Shown here: piece after piece, positions 8,280-17,364 of the stretch
Layout: every line of letters begins with the position of its first letter
Position numbering within the stretch: the first letter of the stretch is position 1
Source: Acinetobacter parvus DSM 16617 = CIP 108168
GTDB taxonomy: Bacteria; Pseudomonadota; Gammaproteobacteria; Pseudomonadales; Moraxellaceae
Length of the DNA: 36,542 nt
Assembly: GCF_000368025.1 (NCBI RefSeq)
Contig: NZ_KB849211.1
Span: 1 to 36,542, forward strand
Direction: 5' to 3'
The notes under the pieces: generated by a model
Told to the model about the DNA's origin: nothing
Database searches by the model: none
Seen by the model: the letters and a program-made list of their open reading frames with translations, nothing else
Program-made: the position numbers and the translations under genes

Positions 8280-8312
8280 CCGCCTCTTTTAACATCTCTG
8301 TAAAAGAGACGG
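8280..8312 (-). terminator. Stem-loop downstream of uppP
   Basis: A 12-bp stem (8280-8291 with 8301-8312, one G-T pair) and a 9-nt loop lie 10 bp beyond the uppP stop. The downstream T-run is poor, so termination may be inefficient. Confidence 0.5.
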
Positions 8313-8321
8313 GTTTCAATT

Positions 8322-9122
8322 TTAAAGGAAAATGAATAATAAAATCACGCCAAGCACGATACGGTACCAAGCAAATACACGTAAGGTATGACGCTCAACA
8401 AATTTCACCAAGGCACTCACTACCAGTAATGCGGCAATAAAGGCAGCAACAAATCCCACCGCAATATTCAGCATATTGTCCTGTGTCAGTACATCGGCAT
8501 TACGAATAAGGTCAAAGGTTGCCGCACCCAGCATGGTTGGCATGGCCAGAAAGAAAGAAAACTCCGTCGCAGCTTTACGTGATAGGCCTGAAAACATTCC
8601 TCCCACAATAGTGGCACCTGAACGTGATGTTCCTGGAATCATCGCCACACACTGCGCGCACCCCACAAGAAAAGCCTGTTTATAGGTGATCCTGGTTGCC
8701 TCTGTGGTCTTATGCTCAAACTTGATTGATTCCACCCAGAAAATGATGAGGCCACCGACAATCAAGGCAACTGCCACCACAAGTGGACTAAATAGGACGC
8801 TTTTAATAAAATCGACCGCAAAAATACCAATCACGACAGCAGGAAAAAATGCAATCAGAACACTAAAAGCAAAGTGTCGTGCTTCTGAATCACCACTAAA
8901 AAAACCTTTTAGTAGATCAATAATTTTTTGGCGGTATAACCAGCAGACTGCCAGAATTGCCCCAAGTTGGATCACGACTTCAAAGACACGGCCATCGTCT
9001 GAATGGAAGTCAATCATATGACCAAATAAAATCAGGTGCCCTGTACTTGAAATGGGCAAGAACTCTGTCAGCCCCTCAATAAACCCTAAAAACAACGCCT
9101 TTAAAATTTCAATGTGTTCCAT
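8322..9122 (-). CDS. uppP: Undecaprenyl-diphosphatase (bacitracin resistance)
   Basis: 266-aa integral membrane phosphatase that converts undecaprenyl pyrophosphate to the monophosphate carrier used for peptidoglycan and O-chain synthesis. Both family signatures are present: EGLTEFLPISSTGHL (residues 16-30) and PGTSRSGAT (163-171) with the catalytic-site Arg167. About seven or eight hydrophobic segments fill the rest. Length is normal (E. coli 273). The 5' leader contains a long-spaced inverted repeat (see 9134-9240). It complements uppS and dxr further along the window in the undecaprenyl pathway. Confidence 0.96.
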   Translation of the reverse strand: MEHIEILKALFLGFIEGLTEFLPISSTGHLILFGHMIDFHSDDGRVFEVVIQLGAILAVCWLYRQKIIDLLKGFFSGDSEARHFAFSVLIAFFPAVVIGIFAVDFIKSVLFSPLVVAVALIVGGLIIFWVESIKFEHKTTEATRITYKQAFLVGCAQCVAMIPGTSRSGATIVGGMFSGLSRKAATEFSFFLAMPTMLGAATFDLIRNADVLTQDNMLNIAVGFVAAFIAALLVVSALVKFVERHTLRVFAWYRIVLGVILLFIFL

Positions 9123-9133
9123 AACTTACTCGA

Positions 9134-9240
9134 AAGCCCCCATCTAAAATTCAATAAAAAAATTAACGGCAAGCTTACCCTGAAATAGGTATTTTTTATG
9201 TTATTGTCACGTAACGTTTTTAAAAATATGGGGGCTTTTG
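9134..9240 (-). repeat. Long-spaced inverted repeat in the uppP leader
   Basis: AAAGCCCCCAT just upstream of the uppP start is repeated in inverse orientation near 9230-9240 (ATGGGGGCTTT), roughly 85 bp away, with partly matching AT-rich flanks inside. The G-rich arm lies about 10-20 nt before the uppP ATG, where the ribosome would load. It could be a leader fold controlling uppP or a MITE-like insertion; no target duplication is obvious. Confidence 0.5.
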
Positions 9241-9288
9241 AAATTCTAACCTAACATGCTGTTAGATATAAAAATTTGGGAAGTTATC

Positions 9289-11178
9289 TTAAATAATCAT
9301 CAAGCTATTTTTCTTCTGCATTTGCTCAACCACCTCACGGGTATCAAAGCCCAAACGCCAATACAGTAGCTCTAAAACATCCAGTTCATCTTGAGTAATG
9401 ATTCGGTCACTCCATAGGCAGCGTTCTGCAATTGCTAAAATATTGAGGCGATCACGCAATAACAAACCTGAAACATCATTCAGGATTTCAGCCAGATCCA
9501 GTGGTTCATCCGAAATATCAGCATAGGTTTGCAACTCTTCCTGCGTAAGAAGCTCCTGCAAAATCCGTTCACGGACCTCAAGCTGATTTGGACTGTTAAT
9601 TTGCTGTACATGCAGCAATGCATCAATCAAATGCACAATTTGCGATTTCAGATCCTCAAACGCTGTGGGCAAATGTGCTGGCATCAGGTTCAACTCATAT
9701 TTTACCCGCTCCAGCAATAGTGCATCCAGTAAGCCAACCTCACCATCCGCCTGAATAATACAGGCCAGTTTGGTGAGAAACTGACGTGCAATACTGGTGG
9801 GCATATGACCAATGTTCTTGCAGGCATCATGGAAAATCTGCACATGAATCCGCCCATCCAGATTTAACAATACATCCACAATCGCATGACTCACCGCCGC
9901 ATCCTGTGGAATAAACTCACGGTACTGGCGGATCATCAAAATCGCCACCATCACCTCTCTTGAACCCGTCGCGGTCTGCATGGCACGCTGAATCAGTTCT
10001 GGGCGTTTTTTATTTTTCCGCATCTCGGGGTTGAGTGGCTTGATCGCATCATTCAAGGCAAAGCTAATCGGTGATAAGCGTAGCAAAGGCAAAGGTTGTG
10101 GGGAACTCCATGCCATAGTGATATCAGTAGCTTCCTCTTCTAAAGAACGAAATAGGCTAAATAAAGGTCGATTGCGTATTTTTCTTAAATTTTCTAATTG
10201 CAAATCCTGTAATAAACTTGGATTTAACTCATAAATTCGATCTTTAATACCTGGATGAATATTCAGCCAGCTTTGCGGACTCAGTGAGTTGGCAAAGCAC
10301 ATATGCGAAATTGACTCAGAGTATGCGCTGTGAATTTGGGAACCTGAATGATGCACATAAATTCGTAGCAAGGTTTGAATATTGGCGTTGTTATTCATCA
10401 AACGCATGGTTTTCAGGTCATTGCGAAAGGTTCGGCCACTTAAGGTGAGATACTTGATTAAGCGGGTGATCAGGATACCCAAGCTTCCAATCAGCCAAAT
10501 TACCCCGCCAATCGCCACAAAAATGGTCTCAAATTTATTACGGTATGAGGTTGCATAGGGATTGTAACCTGCCTGTGCGAGCTTGCTTCCCCATTGGCTA
10601 AATGTGGTCAAACCACTATATAGAATTTTAAGTTTGGTATTCTCAACTGCTTCACCTGATAGAATCTGGTTAAACTCATAACTCAACAAACCATAAAGCT
10701 CAAGTTCATCCAAATTCTGCAATGCCCCCCAGGTCAAGATAATCACGATATCCTGCGACCTGAAACCAGCGGTTAATGCATTTACCCCCACCTCATCAGG
10801 CAATACATACACTGCGGGGGTATCAATCGCAAAGCTGCGTGCAACCTGTTCCACCACTTTTAAAGCAGTACTTTCTTCAGGCGTACTTTCATCAAACACC
10901 AGGCGGCGTGCTTTTAGTTGTTTTGCCAGGGAATGTCCGCCCTCACGCAGTACATACAGTTCAGTACTGACAGACCAAATCAGGATAAAGAATAATAGGC
11001 AGATAAAATAAGGACTTAAAACATGCCACCAAACTGGCTGGGTATAGTCAAAGAAATGTACCACCAAACCCAAAATTAAATTGAGAATAAAGAGAGTCAA
11101 TGCCATGGCAAGCAGACAAAAGCTGACTGACCATGCAATATTCTTATTTTCAATTAAATAATGGCTCATTTCTTTCAA
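9289..11178 (-). CDS. M48-like membrane protein lacking the zinc-binding histidines (pseudoprotease)
   Basis: 629-aa protein with the layout of large M48-family membrane peptidases: two N-terminal membrane segments (about 15-40 and 52-70), the NALTAG motif (133-138), the HExxH position, a membrane segment (about 218-242), and the HPGIKDRIYELNPS motif that in relatives reads HPPL.eRI..LdP. The HExxH position reads YEFNQ (167-171), so both zinc histidines are missing. The distal EFxAD motif reads TFRND (250-254), so the third ligand is also gone. The long helical C-terminal domain is retained. The frame is fully open, arguing against a dead gene. TTG at 11178 has AAGGA about 9 nt upstream; ATG at 11169 is the alternative. 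uppP lies 166 bp downstream. Confidence 0.8.
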   Translation of the reverse strand: MKEMSHYLIENKNIAWSVSFCLLAMALTLFILNLILGLVVHFFDYTQPVWWHVLSPYFICLLFFILIWSVSTELYVLREGGHSLAKQLKARRLVFDESTPEESTALKVVEQVARSFAIDTPAVYVLPDEVGVNALTAGFRSQDIVIILTWGALQNLDELELYGLLSYEFNQILSGEAVENTKLKILYSGLTTFSQWGSKLAQAGYNPYATSYRNKFETIFVAIGGVIWLIGSLGILITRLIKYLTLSGRTFRNDLKTMRLMNNNANIQTLLRIYVHHSGSQIHSAYSESISHMCFANSLSPQSWLNIHPGIKDRIYELNPSLLQDLQLENLRKIRNRPLFSLFRSLEEEATDITMAWSSPQPLPLLRLSPISFALNDAIKPLNPEMRKNKKRPELIQRAMQTATGSREVMVAILMIRQYREFIPQDAAVSHAIVDVLLNLDGRIHVQIFHDACKNIGHMPTSIARQFLTKLACIIQADGEVGLLDALLLERVKYELNLMPAHLPTAFEDLKSQIVHLIDALLHVQQINSPNQLEVRERILQELLTQEELQTYADISDEPLDLAEILNDVSGLLLRDRLNILAIAERCLWSDRIITQDELDVLELLYWRLGFDTREVVEQMQKKNSLMII

Positions 11179-11242
11179 TGTAAATTTTCCTTATTACATT
11201 GTTTCTGTCAGAGGCTCCAGCGCCTCCAGTATCATAAAATAA

Positions 11243-11265
11243 AAAAGCGGGAAATTCCCGCTTTT
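11243..11265 (-). terminator. Rho-independent terminator of purF
   Basis: AAAAGCGGG and its complement form a 9-bp stem with a 5-nt AAATT loop, followed on the minus strand by a T-rich run. It lies 17 bp beyond the purF stop. Confidence 0.85.
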
Positions 11266-11281
11266 CTAGAGATTAAAATGC

Positions 11282-12820
11282 TTACTCTTCCTTAATCCCT
11301 GTTAAGTCCACTGAAGCGGCATCAATATTTACATCAATGTAGCCATCGGCTTTCTTTTTTGCTGTGTCATTACGTTTTTGCTCAAGTTCAGCAAGGTATT
11401 CCTTGTCAATACCACCCGCCACATAAACACCATCAAAAACAGAGCAGTCAAACTCTCTTAAATCAGGCACCTTGCTGGTACGAACTGCATTTTTCAAATC
11501 TTCCAGGTCCTGAAATATCAAACGGTCTGCACCAATAATTTCGCGGATTTCCTCAACGGTACGCTCAGACGCAATCAGTTCAGACTTTGCTGGCATATCA
11601 ATGCCATAGACATTGGGATATTTCACCATCGGTGCGGCGGAGGCAAAAAATACTTTTTTTGCCCCTGAATCACGCGCCATCTGAATGATTTCATTACAGG
11701 TTGTACCGCGTACAATCGAATCATCCACCAATAGAACGTTTTTGTCCTTGAACTCAAGTTCCACAGGATTCAGTTTCTGACGAACTGATTTTTTACGCTG
11801 CTGTTGACCAGGCATAATAAAGGTACGTCCGATATAACGGTTTTTCATAAACCCTTCACGGAACTTCACACCCAGAATATTCGCCAACTCCAAGGCAGAG
11901 GTACGGCTGGTATCAGGAATTGGAATCACAACATCAATATCGTGTTGCTCACCCCATTCTTTCAGGATTTTATGGGCTAGTTTTTCACCCATTTTCAAGC
12001 GCGCTTTATATACCGAGATTCCATCAATTGTGGCATCTGGACGGGCAAAATAAACATATTCAAAAATACACGGGCGGTATTCAGGATCCACTGCGCACTG
12101 TTTTGAGAATAACTGGCCTTTGCTGTCAATGAAAATCGCTTCACCTGGCGCAATATCACGCTCAATCTTAAAGCCAAGCGCGGTAATAGCAACTGATTCA
12201 GAGGCAATAATATATTCAGTGCCGTGTTCCGTTTCGCGTGAACCATAAATCAATGGGCGAATTCCATTTGGATCGCGGAAACCCACCAGACCATGACCTG
12301 TAATCATTGCCACAACCCCATAAGCACCCTTACAGCGTTCATGTACACGGGAAACAGTATGGAAAATATCTGCTGGTGTCGGGTTTAATGTGCCAATTTT
12401 CTGTAATTCATGTGCAAACACATTCAACAGAACTTCCGAATCGGAGTCGGTATTCATGTGACGCAAATCTGTCTTAAACAGATCTTCATGAATTTCTTCG
12501 GCGTTGGTCAGGTTACCATTGTGTGCAAGGGTAATACCGTATGGAGAGTTCACATAAAATGGCTGTGCCTCCGCACTGCTGGATGAACCCGCGGTTGGGT
12601 AACGAACATGCCCAATCCCGTAGTTACCCAGCAATGCACGCATATGGCGGGTATGGAACACATCACGCACCATGCCATTATCCTTGCGGAGAAATAAACG
12701 CCCTTGATGACAAGTGACGATTCCCGCTGCATCCTGTCCCCGATGTTGCAACATCGTCAAAGCATCAAATAACATTTGGTTCACTGGCGATTTACCGGCT
12801 ATCCCAACAACTCCACACAT
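11282..12820 (-). CDS. purF: Amidophosphoribosyltransferase
   Basis: First committed enzyme of de novo purine synthesis: PRPP plus glutamine gives 5-phosphoribosylamine. The product is 512 aa (E. coli 505). Cys2 after Met (MCGVVGIAG) is the N-terminal nucleophile of the glutaminase domain, with RYPTAGSSS and HNGNLTNAEE typical of that domain. The PRPP-binding motif VLLVDDSIVRGTT is near residues 365-377 in the phosphoribosyltransferase domain. It lies 40 bp after cvpA, the classic cvpA-purF operon order, and ends in a strong terminator. Confidence 0.97.
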   Translation of the reverse strand: MCGVVGIAGKSPVNQMLFDALTMLQHRGQDAAGIVTCHQGRLFLRKDNGMVRDVFHTRHMRALLGNYGIGHVRYPTAGSSSSAEAQPFYVNSPYGITLAHNGNLTNAEEIHEDLFKTDLRHMNTDSDSEVLLNVFAHELQKIGTLNPTPADIFHTVSRVHERCKGAYGVVAMITGHGLVGFRDPNGIRPLIYGSRETEHGTEYIIASESVAITALGFKIERDIAPGEAIFIDSKGQLFSKQCAVDPEYRPCIFEYVYFARPDATIDGISVYKARLKMGEKLAHKILKEWGEQHDIDVVIPIPDTSRTSALELANILGVKFREGFMKNRYIGRTFIMPGQQQRKKSVRQKLNPVELEFKDKNVLLVDDSIVRGTTCNEIIQMARDSGAKKVFFASAAPMVKYPNVYGIDMPAKSELIASERTVEEIREIIGADRLIFQDLEDLKNAVRTSKVPDLREFDCSVFDGVYVAGGIDKEYLAELEQKRNDTAKKKADGYIDVNIDAASVDLTGIKEE

Positions 12821-12860
12821 AGCAACCTCGCGACAAGCTAGGAACGGGGTTTAACCCCAA

Positions 12861-13454
12861 TTAATAAAAAGGATTTTTAGTCGAATGATCAGAACGCTGA
12901 TCAACCGCAGCACGTTCTGACTCGTCCATTTCGGTTGAAGGGCGCTGTAACAAGGCACCTTCAGATGTCATTTGATGTAAAGCTTGATTTGCAGCATCTT
13001 TAGAGATTTCTGTTGCTAAAGGTGCATAGGGTAATAGGATTTGTACAAATTTGGACTGTTTCCAGTGTGGTGAGCTTTCCACCCACGGACCAACGCCCTG
13101 CATGGTGACCAAAACAATCAGCAGGCCTTTTAGGGAACCAAATGCCCCACCTGCTAAACGATTTAATGGGCCCAGTTTCAAGCTTTTCAAGAGGCCATTC
13201 AGCAATGCAGAAACAATCCAGATACACACCACAATGATCAGTACGATAAAAGCGAAAGCTGCAATTTTTTGCACGACAGGGTCTTGGCTTAGGCTGCTCA
13301 TTGCAGGCGCCAATATAACGGCGTATTTGGCCCCCACGATCAATGCGAATATCCATCCGACCAAGTTCGCAAAGGCTTTGATAAATCCTTGACGCAAACC
13401 GTTCAGCCCTCCAATGAGCAAGATGATCAGAATAATGATATCAAGCGTGTTCAT
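12861..13454 (-). CDS. cvpA: CvpA-family inner membrane protein
   Basis: 197-aa inner membrane protein of the colicin V production family. Four hydrophobic segments lie in the first 120 residues, with the family N-terminus LDIIILIILLIGGLNGLRQGF and the AGGAFGSLKGLL motif. In E. coli it is co-transcribed with purF and affects envelope robustness; the molecular role is unsettled. The polar C-terminal tail is variable in the family. It starts 1 nt after pyrD and precedes purF by 40 bp. Confidence 0.93.
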   Translation of the reverse strand: MNTLDIIILIILLIGGLNGLRQGFIKAFANLVGWIFALIVGAKYAVILAPAMSSLSQDPVVQKIAAFAFIVLIIVVCIWIVSALLNGLLKSLKLGPLNRLAGGAFGSLKGLLIVLVTMQGVGPWVESSPHWKQSKFVQILLPYAPLATEISKDAANQALHQMTSEGALLQRPSTEMDESERAAVDQRSDHSTKNPFY

Positions 13455-13455
13455 T

Positions 13456-14463
13456 TCACCCTGTCATCGCATTAACACAGTCTTTAACCAATGTTGGGCC
13501 AGCATAAATCAGCCCACTATAAACCTGAACAAGGCTCGCGCCTGCCTGTTGCTTTGCCACAGCCTGCTCACCCGATAAAATACCACCCACCCCAATCAGT
13601 GGAATCTGGCCATCCAGCACTTCGGCAAACTGGCTTAAACATTCGGTACTTTTCTCAAATACTGGCGCACCCGACAAACCGCCCGCCTCATTGCCATTCG
13701 GCAGGTTTTCCACACCATCACGACCAAGTGTGGTGTTGGTGACAATCAGGCCATCAAGCTTGAACTTCAGTAATTGCACTGCAATAAAATTAATGTCTTC
13801 AGGTGTTAAATCTGGCGCAACCTTAAGTACCAAAGGAACATAATGCTGATATTGTTGCGCAAGTTCCAGTTGGCGACCTTTCAAGGTTTGTAGCAACTCT
13901 GTAAGTGCATCGCCACTTTGTAAACTGCGCAAATTTTTGGTGTTTGGAGATGAAATATTGACCGTGATATAGGATGCGTAATTATAAACTTTTTCTAAAC
14001 AAATCAAATAATCTGAAACAGCATCTTCAACAGGCGTATCGGCATTTTTACCAATGTTGATGCCTAGCACACCCTTGAATTTTGAGGCTTTTACATTTTC
14101 AATCAGTTTATCCACCCCGTCATTATTAAAACCCATACGGTTAATAATTGCCTTTGCTTCAGGAATGCGGAATAAACGCGGTTGAGGGTTGCCTGCCTGT
14201 GGACGTGGGGTAATGGTACCAATCTCAATAAAGCCAAAACCCAAGGCAGCCAATGCATCAATGTGGTCACCATTTTTATCTAGACCAGCGGCAAGACCAA
14301 CGGGGTTTGGAAATTCAATGCCCATACATTTTAAGGGTTTAGCAGCAACTTTCTGGTGCATAAAGCCAAGTTTATGCGCTTTATCAAGCATGGAGAGTGT
14401 GAGTTCATGTGCACGCTCTGGTGCCAAAGTAAACAACAAAGGGCGGGCCAATGAATATAACAT
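13456..14463 (-). CDS. pyrD: Dihydroorotate dehydrogenase (quinone), class 2
   Basis: Membrane-associated flavoenzyme that oxidises dihydroorotate to orotate in pyrimidine synthesis. The 335-aa length fits class 2. The N-terminal membrane-binding helices (LARPLLFTLAPERAHELTLSML) mark the quinone-linked class. FMN and substrate residues are seen in PVGLAAGLDKNGD and NISSPNTKNLRSLQ, which holds the catalytic serine. I chose the ATG at 14463; a GTG three codons upstream (14472) is possible. It forms an operon with cvpA and purF, linking pyrimidine and purine synthesis. Confidence 0.96.
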   Translation of the reverse strand: MLYSLARPLLFTLAPERAHELTLSMLDKAHKLGFMHQKVAAKPLKCMGIEFPNPVGLAAGLDKNGDHIDALAALGFGFIEIGTITPRPQAGNPQPRLFRIPEAKAIINRMGFNNDGVDKLIENVKASKFKGVLGINIGKNADTPVEDAVSDYLICLEKVYNYASYITVNISSPNTKNLRSLQSGDALTELLQTLKGRQLELAQQYQHYVPLVLKVAPDLTPEDINFIAVQLLKFKLDGLIVTNTTLGRDGVENLPNGNEAGGLSGAPVFEKSTECLSQFAEVLDGQIPLIGVGGILSGEQAVAKQQAGASLVQVYSGLIYAGPTLVKDCVNAMTG

Positions 14464-14649
14464 ACCAATCACAGTCTACTGATTTTTCAAGTAAGCGTAT
14501 TATAGGCATAGGCTCCACAAAACGCCATGCTTGGCAGAGAGTTATTTTATAATGCCTTATTTTTAATGCTTTATGTTTAGACAGTTTTAGGACTTAGGCA
14601 TTGACGGATTCAAAAAAGTATTAAAATACTTCTCTGTACACGACAAATT

Positions 14650-14751
14650 TCACAGAACCCTTATCCTATCAGGCTTCTGCTTTCTTAAAATTGCCAGAAT
14701 TTCCTTAAACTCTGCTTTTTTCCCAAAACCAATTAAACGCTGAATCGCCAT
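14650..14751 (-). CDS. Possible small ORF or gene remnant, 33 aa
   Basis: The predicted peptide begins MAIQRLIGFGKKAEF and ends KQKPDRIRVL. It is basic and amphipathic. The frame is open a further ~20 codons upstream without a good start, and no ribosome site precedes the ATG. It more likely represents the tail of a decayed gene than a functional one. I do not recognise it. Confidence 0.25.
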   Translation of the reverse strand: MAIQRLIGFGKKAEFKEILAILRKQKPDRIRVL

Positions 14752-14904
14752 TTGAACATAGTATAGAGCCTTTCTTATTTTGAAGTACGATAAACAACTC
14801 GTAACTTTTAACAGCTATCCAAAGGCTACCAATTTCATCCAGTTACAATTGATTTAATCAGAATCTTAATGTGGGTTACAATGTGGGACAAAAGCACAGA
14901 CAAA

Positions 14905-14936
14905 AAATAAGCCCTTGTAAAAACAAGGGCTTATTT
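14905..14936 (-). terminator. Terminator of tRNA-Ser
   Basis: A perfect 14-bp stem (AAATAAGCCCTTGT with its complement) with a 4-nt loop lies just 3' of the tRNA gene. On the minus strand it is followed by a T-rich run. The symmetric ends could also stop transcription from the other side. Confidence 0.85.
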
Positions 14937-14943
14937 AAATATT

Positions 14944-15033
14944 TGGCGGAAGCGGTGAGATTCGAACTCACGGAGGACTCACACCCTCGTCGGTTTTCAA
15001 GACCGGTGCATTAAACCGCTCTGCCACGCTTCC
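14944..15033 (-). tRNA. tRNA-Ser (anticodon UGA)
   Basis: 90-nt class II tRNA. The acceptor stem pairs GGAAGCG with CGCTTCC, followed by the discriminator G and an encoded CCA. The anticodon arm reads CGGTCTTGAAAACCG with anticodon TGA. The long variable arm (GAGGGTGTGAGTCCTC) is typical of serine tRNAs, and the T arm contains GTTCGAATC. Confidence 0.97.
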
Positions 15034-15119
15034 ATGTGCCTAAGAATACAAAGCTTGTTTCCTTTATTCAAGAAAAATTTAACTGCAATGTATTCAAATG
15101 CATATTGTTTCATCAATTG

Positions 15120-17150
15120 TTAAAGTTTAGCCGCCAGTTCAGCACCTTCACGAATCGCACGCTTGGCATCCAGCTCACCTGCTAACTTAGCACCACCAAT
15201 CACATGATATTTTGCCAGTGTGGTTTCATTTTCACGTGGTACTAAATCTTTTACAGACTCCTGGCCTGCACATACGACAATGGTATCCAAACGCAATAAC
15301 TGGTCATGGCCATTGTGCTCAACCCATAGGCCTTCGTCAGTTACAGCCTTATACTGTACGCCACGCAACATACGCACACCATGCTTTTTCAATTGTGCGC
15401 GATGCACCCAGCCCGAGGTTTTACCCAAACCAATACCCAACGGCGTTGTTTTACGTTGCAATAAATAAATCTGACGTACCGGCATTTCAACTTCTGGACG
15501 TTGCGTACCACCTTTAGAAGTATAGTTAGGGTTTGGATCAACGCCCCATTCGCGTTGCCATTCTGCCAATGGTTGTGGCTGTGGTTGATGTGGTGGTTTT
15601 AGCAAAAACTCTGACACATCAAAGCCAATACCACCCGCCCCAATCACAGCAACCTTATATCCAACCTTAGCGCCTTTTAGCACTTCTGCATAAGACAAGA
15701 CTTGTGGTGCATCACTACCCTGAATTTTTAGGGTACGTGGCACCACACCTGTTGCAATCACAACTTCATCAAAACCCTCACGTTCCAACTGTTCACGATT
15801 GACCTTGGTATTTAAGCGAACATCCACACCTGTCTGCTTTAATTGGACTTTAAAATAACGGATAGTTTCATGGAACTCTTCTTTTCCAGGAACAACTTTC
15901 GCTAAATTAAACTGACCACCCACATCATTATTTGCTTCGAATAATGTCACAGCATGCCCACGACTTGCCGCCACTGTTGCAGCCGACATCCCTGCAACGC
16001 CGCCACCCACAACCGCAACACGTTTTGGTTTCTTGGTTTTGATATAAACCAATTCTGTTTCAAAACATGCCTGCGGGTTAACCAAACAGCTAACACGCTC
16101 ATTTTTAAAGGCATGGTCCAAACACGCCTGATTACATGCGATACAGGTATTAATTTCATCAACACGGTTGGTTGCAGTTTTATTAACCCAGTATGGATCA
16201 GCAAGGAATGGTCGTGCCATTTGCACCATATCGGCCTGTCCTGAAGCAACAATCTCTTCAGCAACATCTGGCATATTGATACGGTTTGATGCAATCACTG
16301 GTACTGAAACATGCTGTTTAACCTCAGCGGTATAATCCACGAATGCAGCTCGTGGGACTGATGTTACAATGGTCGGAATACGCGCCTCATGCCAGCCAAT
16401 TCCTGTATTTAGAAGTGTGATTCCCGCTTTTTCCAATGCTTTAGCAATAATGATCACTTCCTGCATAGTGTTGCCATCATGCACTAAATCAAGCATGGAC
16501 AGGCGGAAACAAATAATGAATTTTTCACCGACTTTGGCACGAATCGCCTTGACGATTTCCACGGGAAAACGCATACGGTTTTCAATATCACCACCCCAAC
16601 GGTCTGTGCGCTTATTGACATGGTTGCTCAGAAACTGATTGATCAAATAACCCTCAGAGCCCATGATTTCCACGCCATCATAGCCTGCCTTTTTTGCCAG
16701 GCTTGCACAACGGGCATAATCTTCTATGGTGGCCAAAATCTGGCTATCCGACATTTGACGTGGTTTAAAAGGATTAATTGGTGCCTGAATTGGCGAAGAA
16801 GAAACCGAAAATGGATGATAACCATAACGACCTGAATGCAGGATTTGCATCAGGATTTTTGCTCCATGCTTATGCACAGCATGTGTGACCAGACGGTGAT
16901 GAGGAATATCTGCCAGACTGTTCATAGTACCACCCGCAGGTAATAACCAACCTTGACGGTTGGGTGAAATCCCACCCATGATGATTAAGCCGACCCCACC
17001 TTTGGCACGTTCACCAAAATAAGCAGCAAGTTTAGGATAATTAAAAAAACGATCCTCCAAGCCTGAATGCATCGATCCCATGACCACACGGTTTTTAATG
17101 GTCGTAAATCCGAGATGTAATGGCTTTAAAATATTTGCATAGCTAGTCAT
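15120..17150 (-). CDS. fadH: NADPH-dependent 2,4-dienoyl-CoA reductase
   Basis: 676-aa iron-sulfur flavoenzyme that reduces 2,4-dienoyl-CoA during beta-oxidation of polyunsaturated fatty acids. The N-terminal half is an old-yellow-enzyme TIM barrel (LHLGFTTIKNRVVMGSMH, then ILMQILHSGRYGY) that binds FMN. A [4Fe-4S] cluster motif, CIACNQACLD with further cysteines after it, follows near residue 335. The C-terminal half has the FAD motif VGGGVAGMSAA and the NADPH motif VIGAGGIGFDV. Length matches E. coli FadH (672). It is a single gene, divergent from argG. Confidence 0.95.
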   Translation of the reverse strand: MTSYANILKPLHLGFTTIKNRVVMGSMHSGLEDRFFNYPKLAAYFGERAKGGVGLIIMGGISPNRQGWLLPAGGTMNSLADIPHHRLVTHAVHKHGAKILMQILHSGRYGYHPFSVSSSPIQAPINPFKPRQMSDSQILATIEDYARCASLAKKAGYDGVEIMGSEGYLINQFLSNHVNKRTDRWGGDIENRMRFPVEIVKAIRAKVGEKFIICFRLSMLDLVHDGNTMQEVIIIAKALEKAGITLLNTGIGWHEARIPTIVTSVPRAAFVDYTAEVKQHVSVPVIASNRINMPDVAEEIVASGQADMVQMARPFLADPYWVNKTATNRVDEINTCIACNQACLDHAFKNERVSCLVNPQACFETELVYIKTKKPKRVAVVGGGVAGMSAATVAASRGHAVTLFEANNDVGGQFNLAKVVPGKEEFHETIRYFKVQLKQTGVDVRLNTKVNREQLEREGFDEVVIATGVVPRTLKIQGSDAPQVLSYAEVLKGAKVGYKVAVIGAGGIGFDVSEFLLKPPHQPQPQPLAEWQREWGVDPNPNYTSKGGTQRPEVEMPVRQIYLLQRKTTPLGIGLGKTSGWVHRAQLKKHGVRMLRGVQYKAVTDEGLWVEHNGHDQLLRLDTIVVCAGQESVKDLVPRENETTLAKYHVIGGAKLAGELDAKRAIREGAELAAKL

Positions 17151-17364
17151 GATATTCCTTCTGTATTTATTGGCTTTGCAACTTGTTGCATAATACTCTA
17201 ACTGAATTTTTATATGTGTTTATGACTCTTTTCAAGAAAATGCTGACACTAAAGTCAAAACACTTGTAACAATCATGTTTTCAATCTTAAAAACTAAAAA
17301 ACTGGACCCATTAGAGCATAAATTTTTTGGATAGTTTTTCTTTGAAGAAAACAAGCTTAATGAA

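Larger units (their letters stand above)
14464..14943. other. Gene-poor stretch beside tRNA-Ser with decayed sequence
   Basis: About 480 bp lie between pyrD and tRNA-Ser. I see no full gene. It contains a short minus-strand ORF (14650-14751), an 18-bp sequence repeated near the right end of the window (14630-14647), and two near-repeats GTGGGTTACA and GTGGGACAAA at about 14872-14893. It also holds the tRNA terminator. Its position at the 3' side of a tRNA-Ser gene, with broken frames, is what a decayed integrated element would leave, but there is no recognisable integrase. Confidence 0.45.

Noticed and set aside
8686..9021. 111-aa plus-strand ORF
   Set aside because: Complement of uppP coding sequence, low-complexity basic composition, no ribosome site.
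13051..13392. 113-aa plus-strand ORF
   Set aside because: Antisense shadow of cvpA, which has clear membrane-protein features in the other strand.
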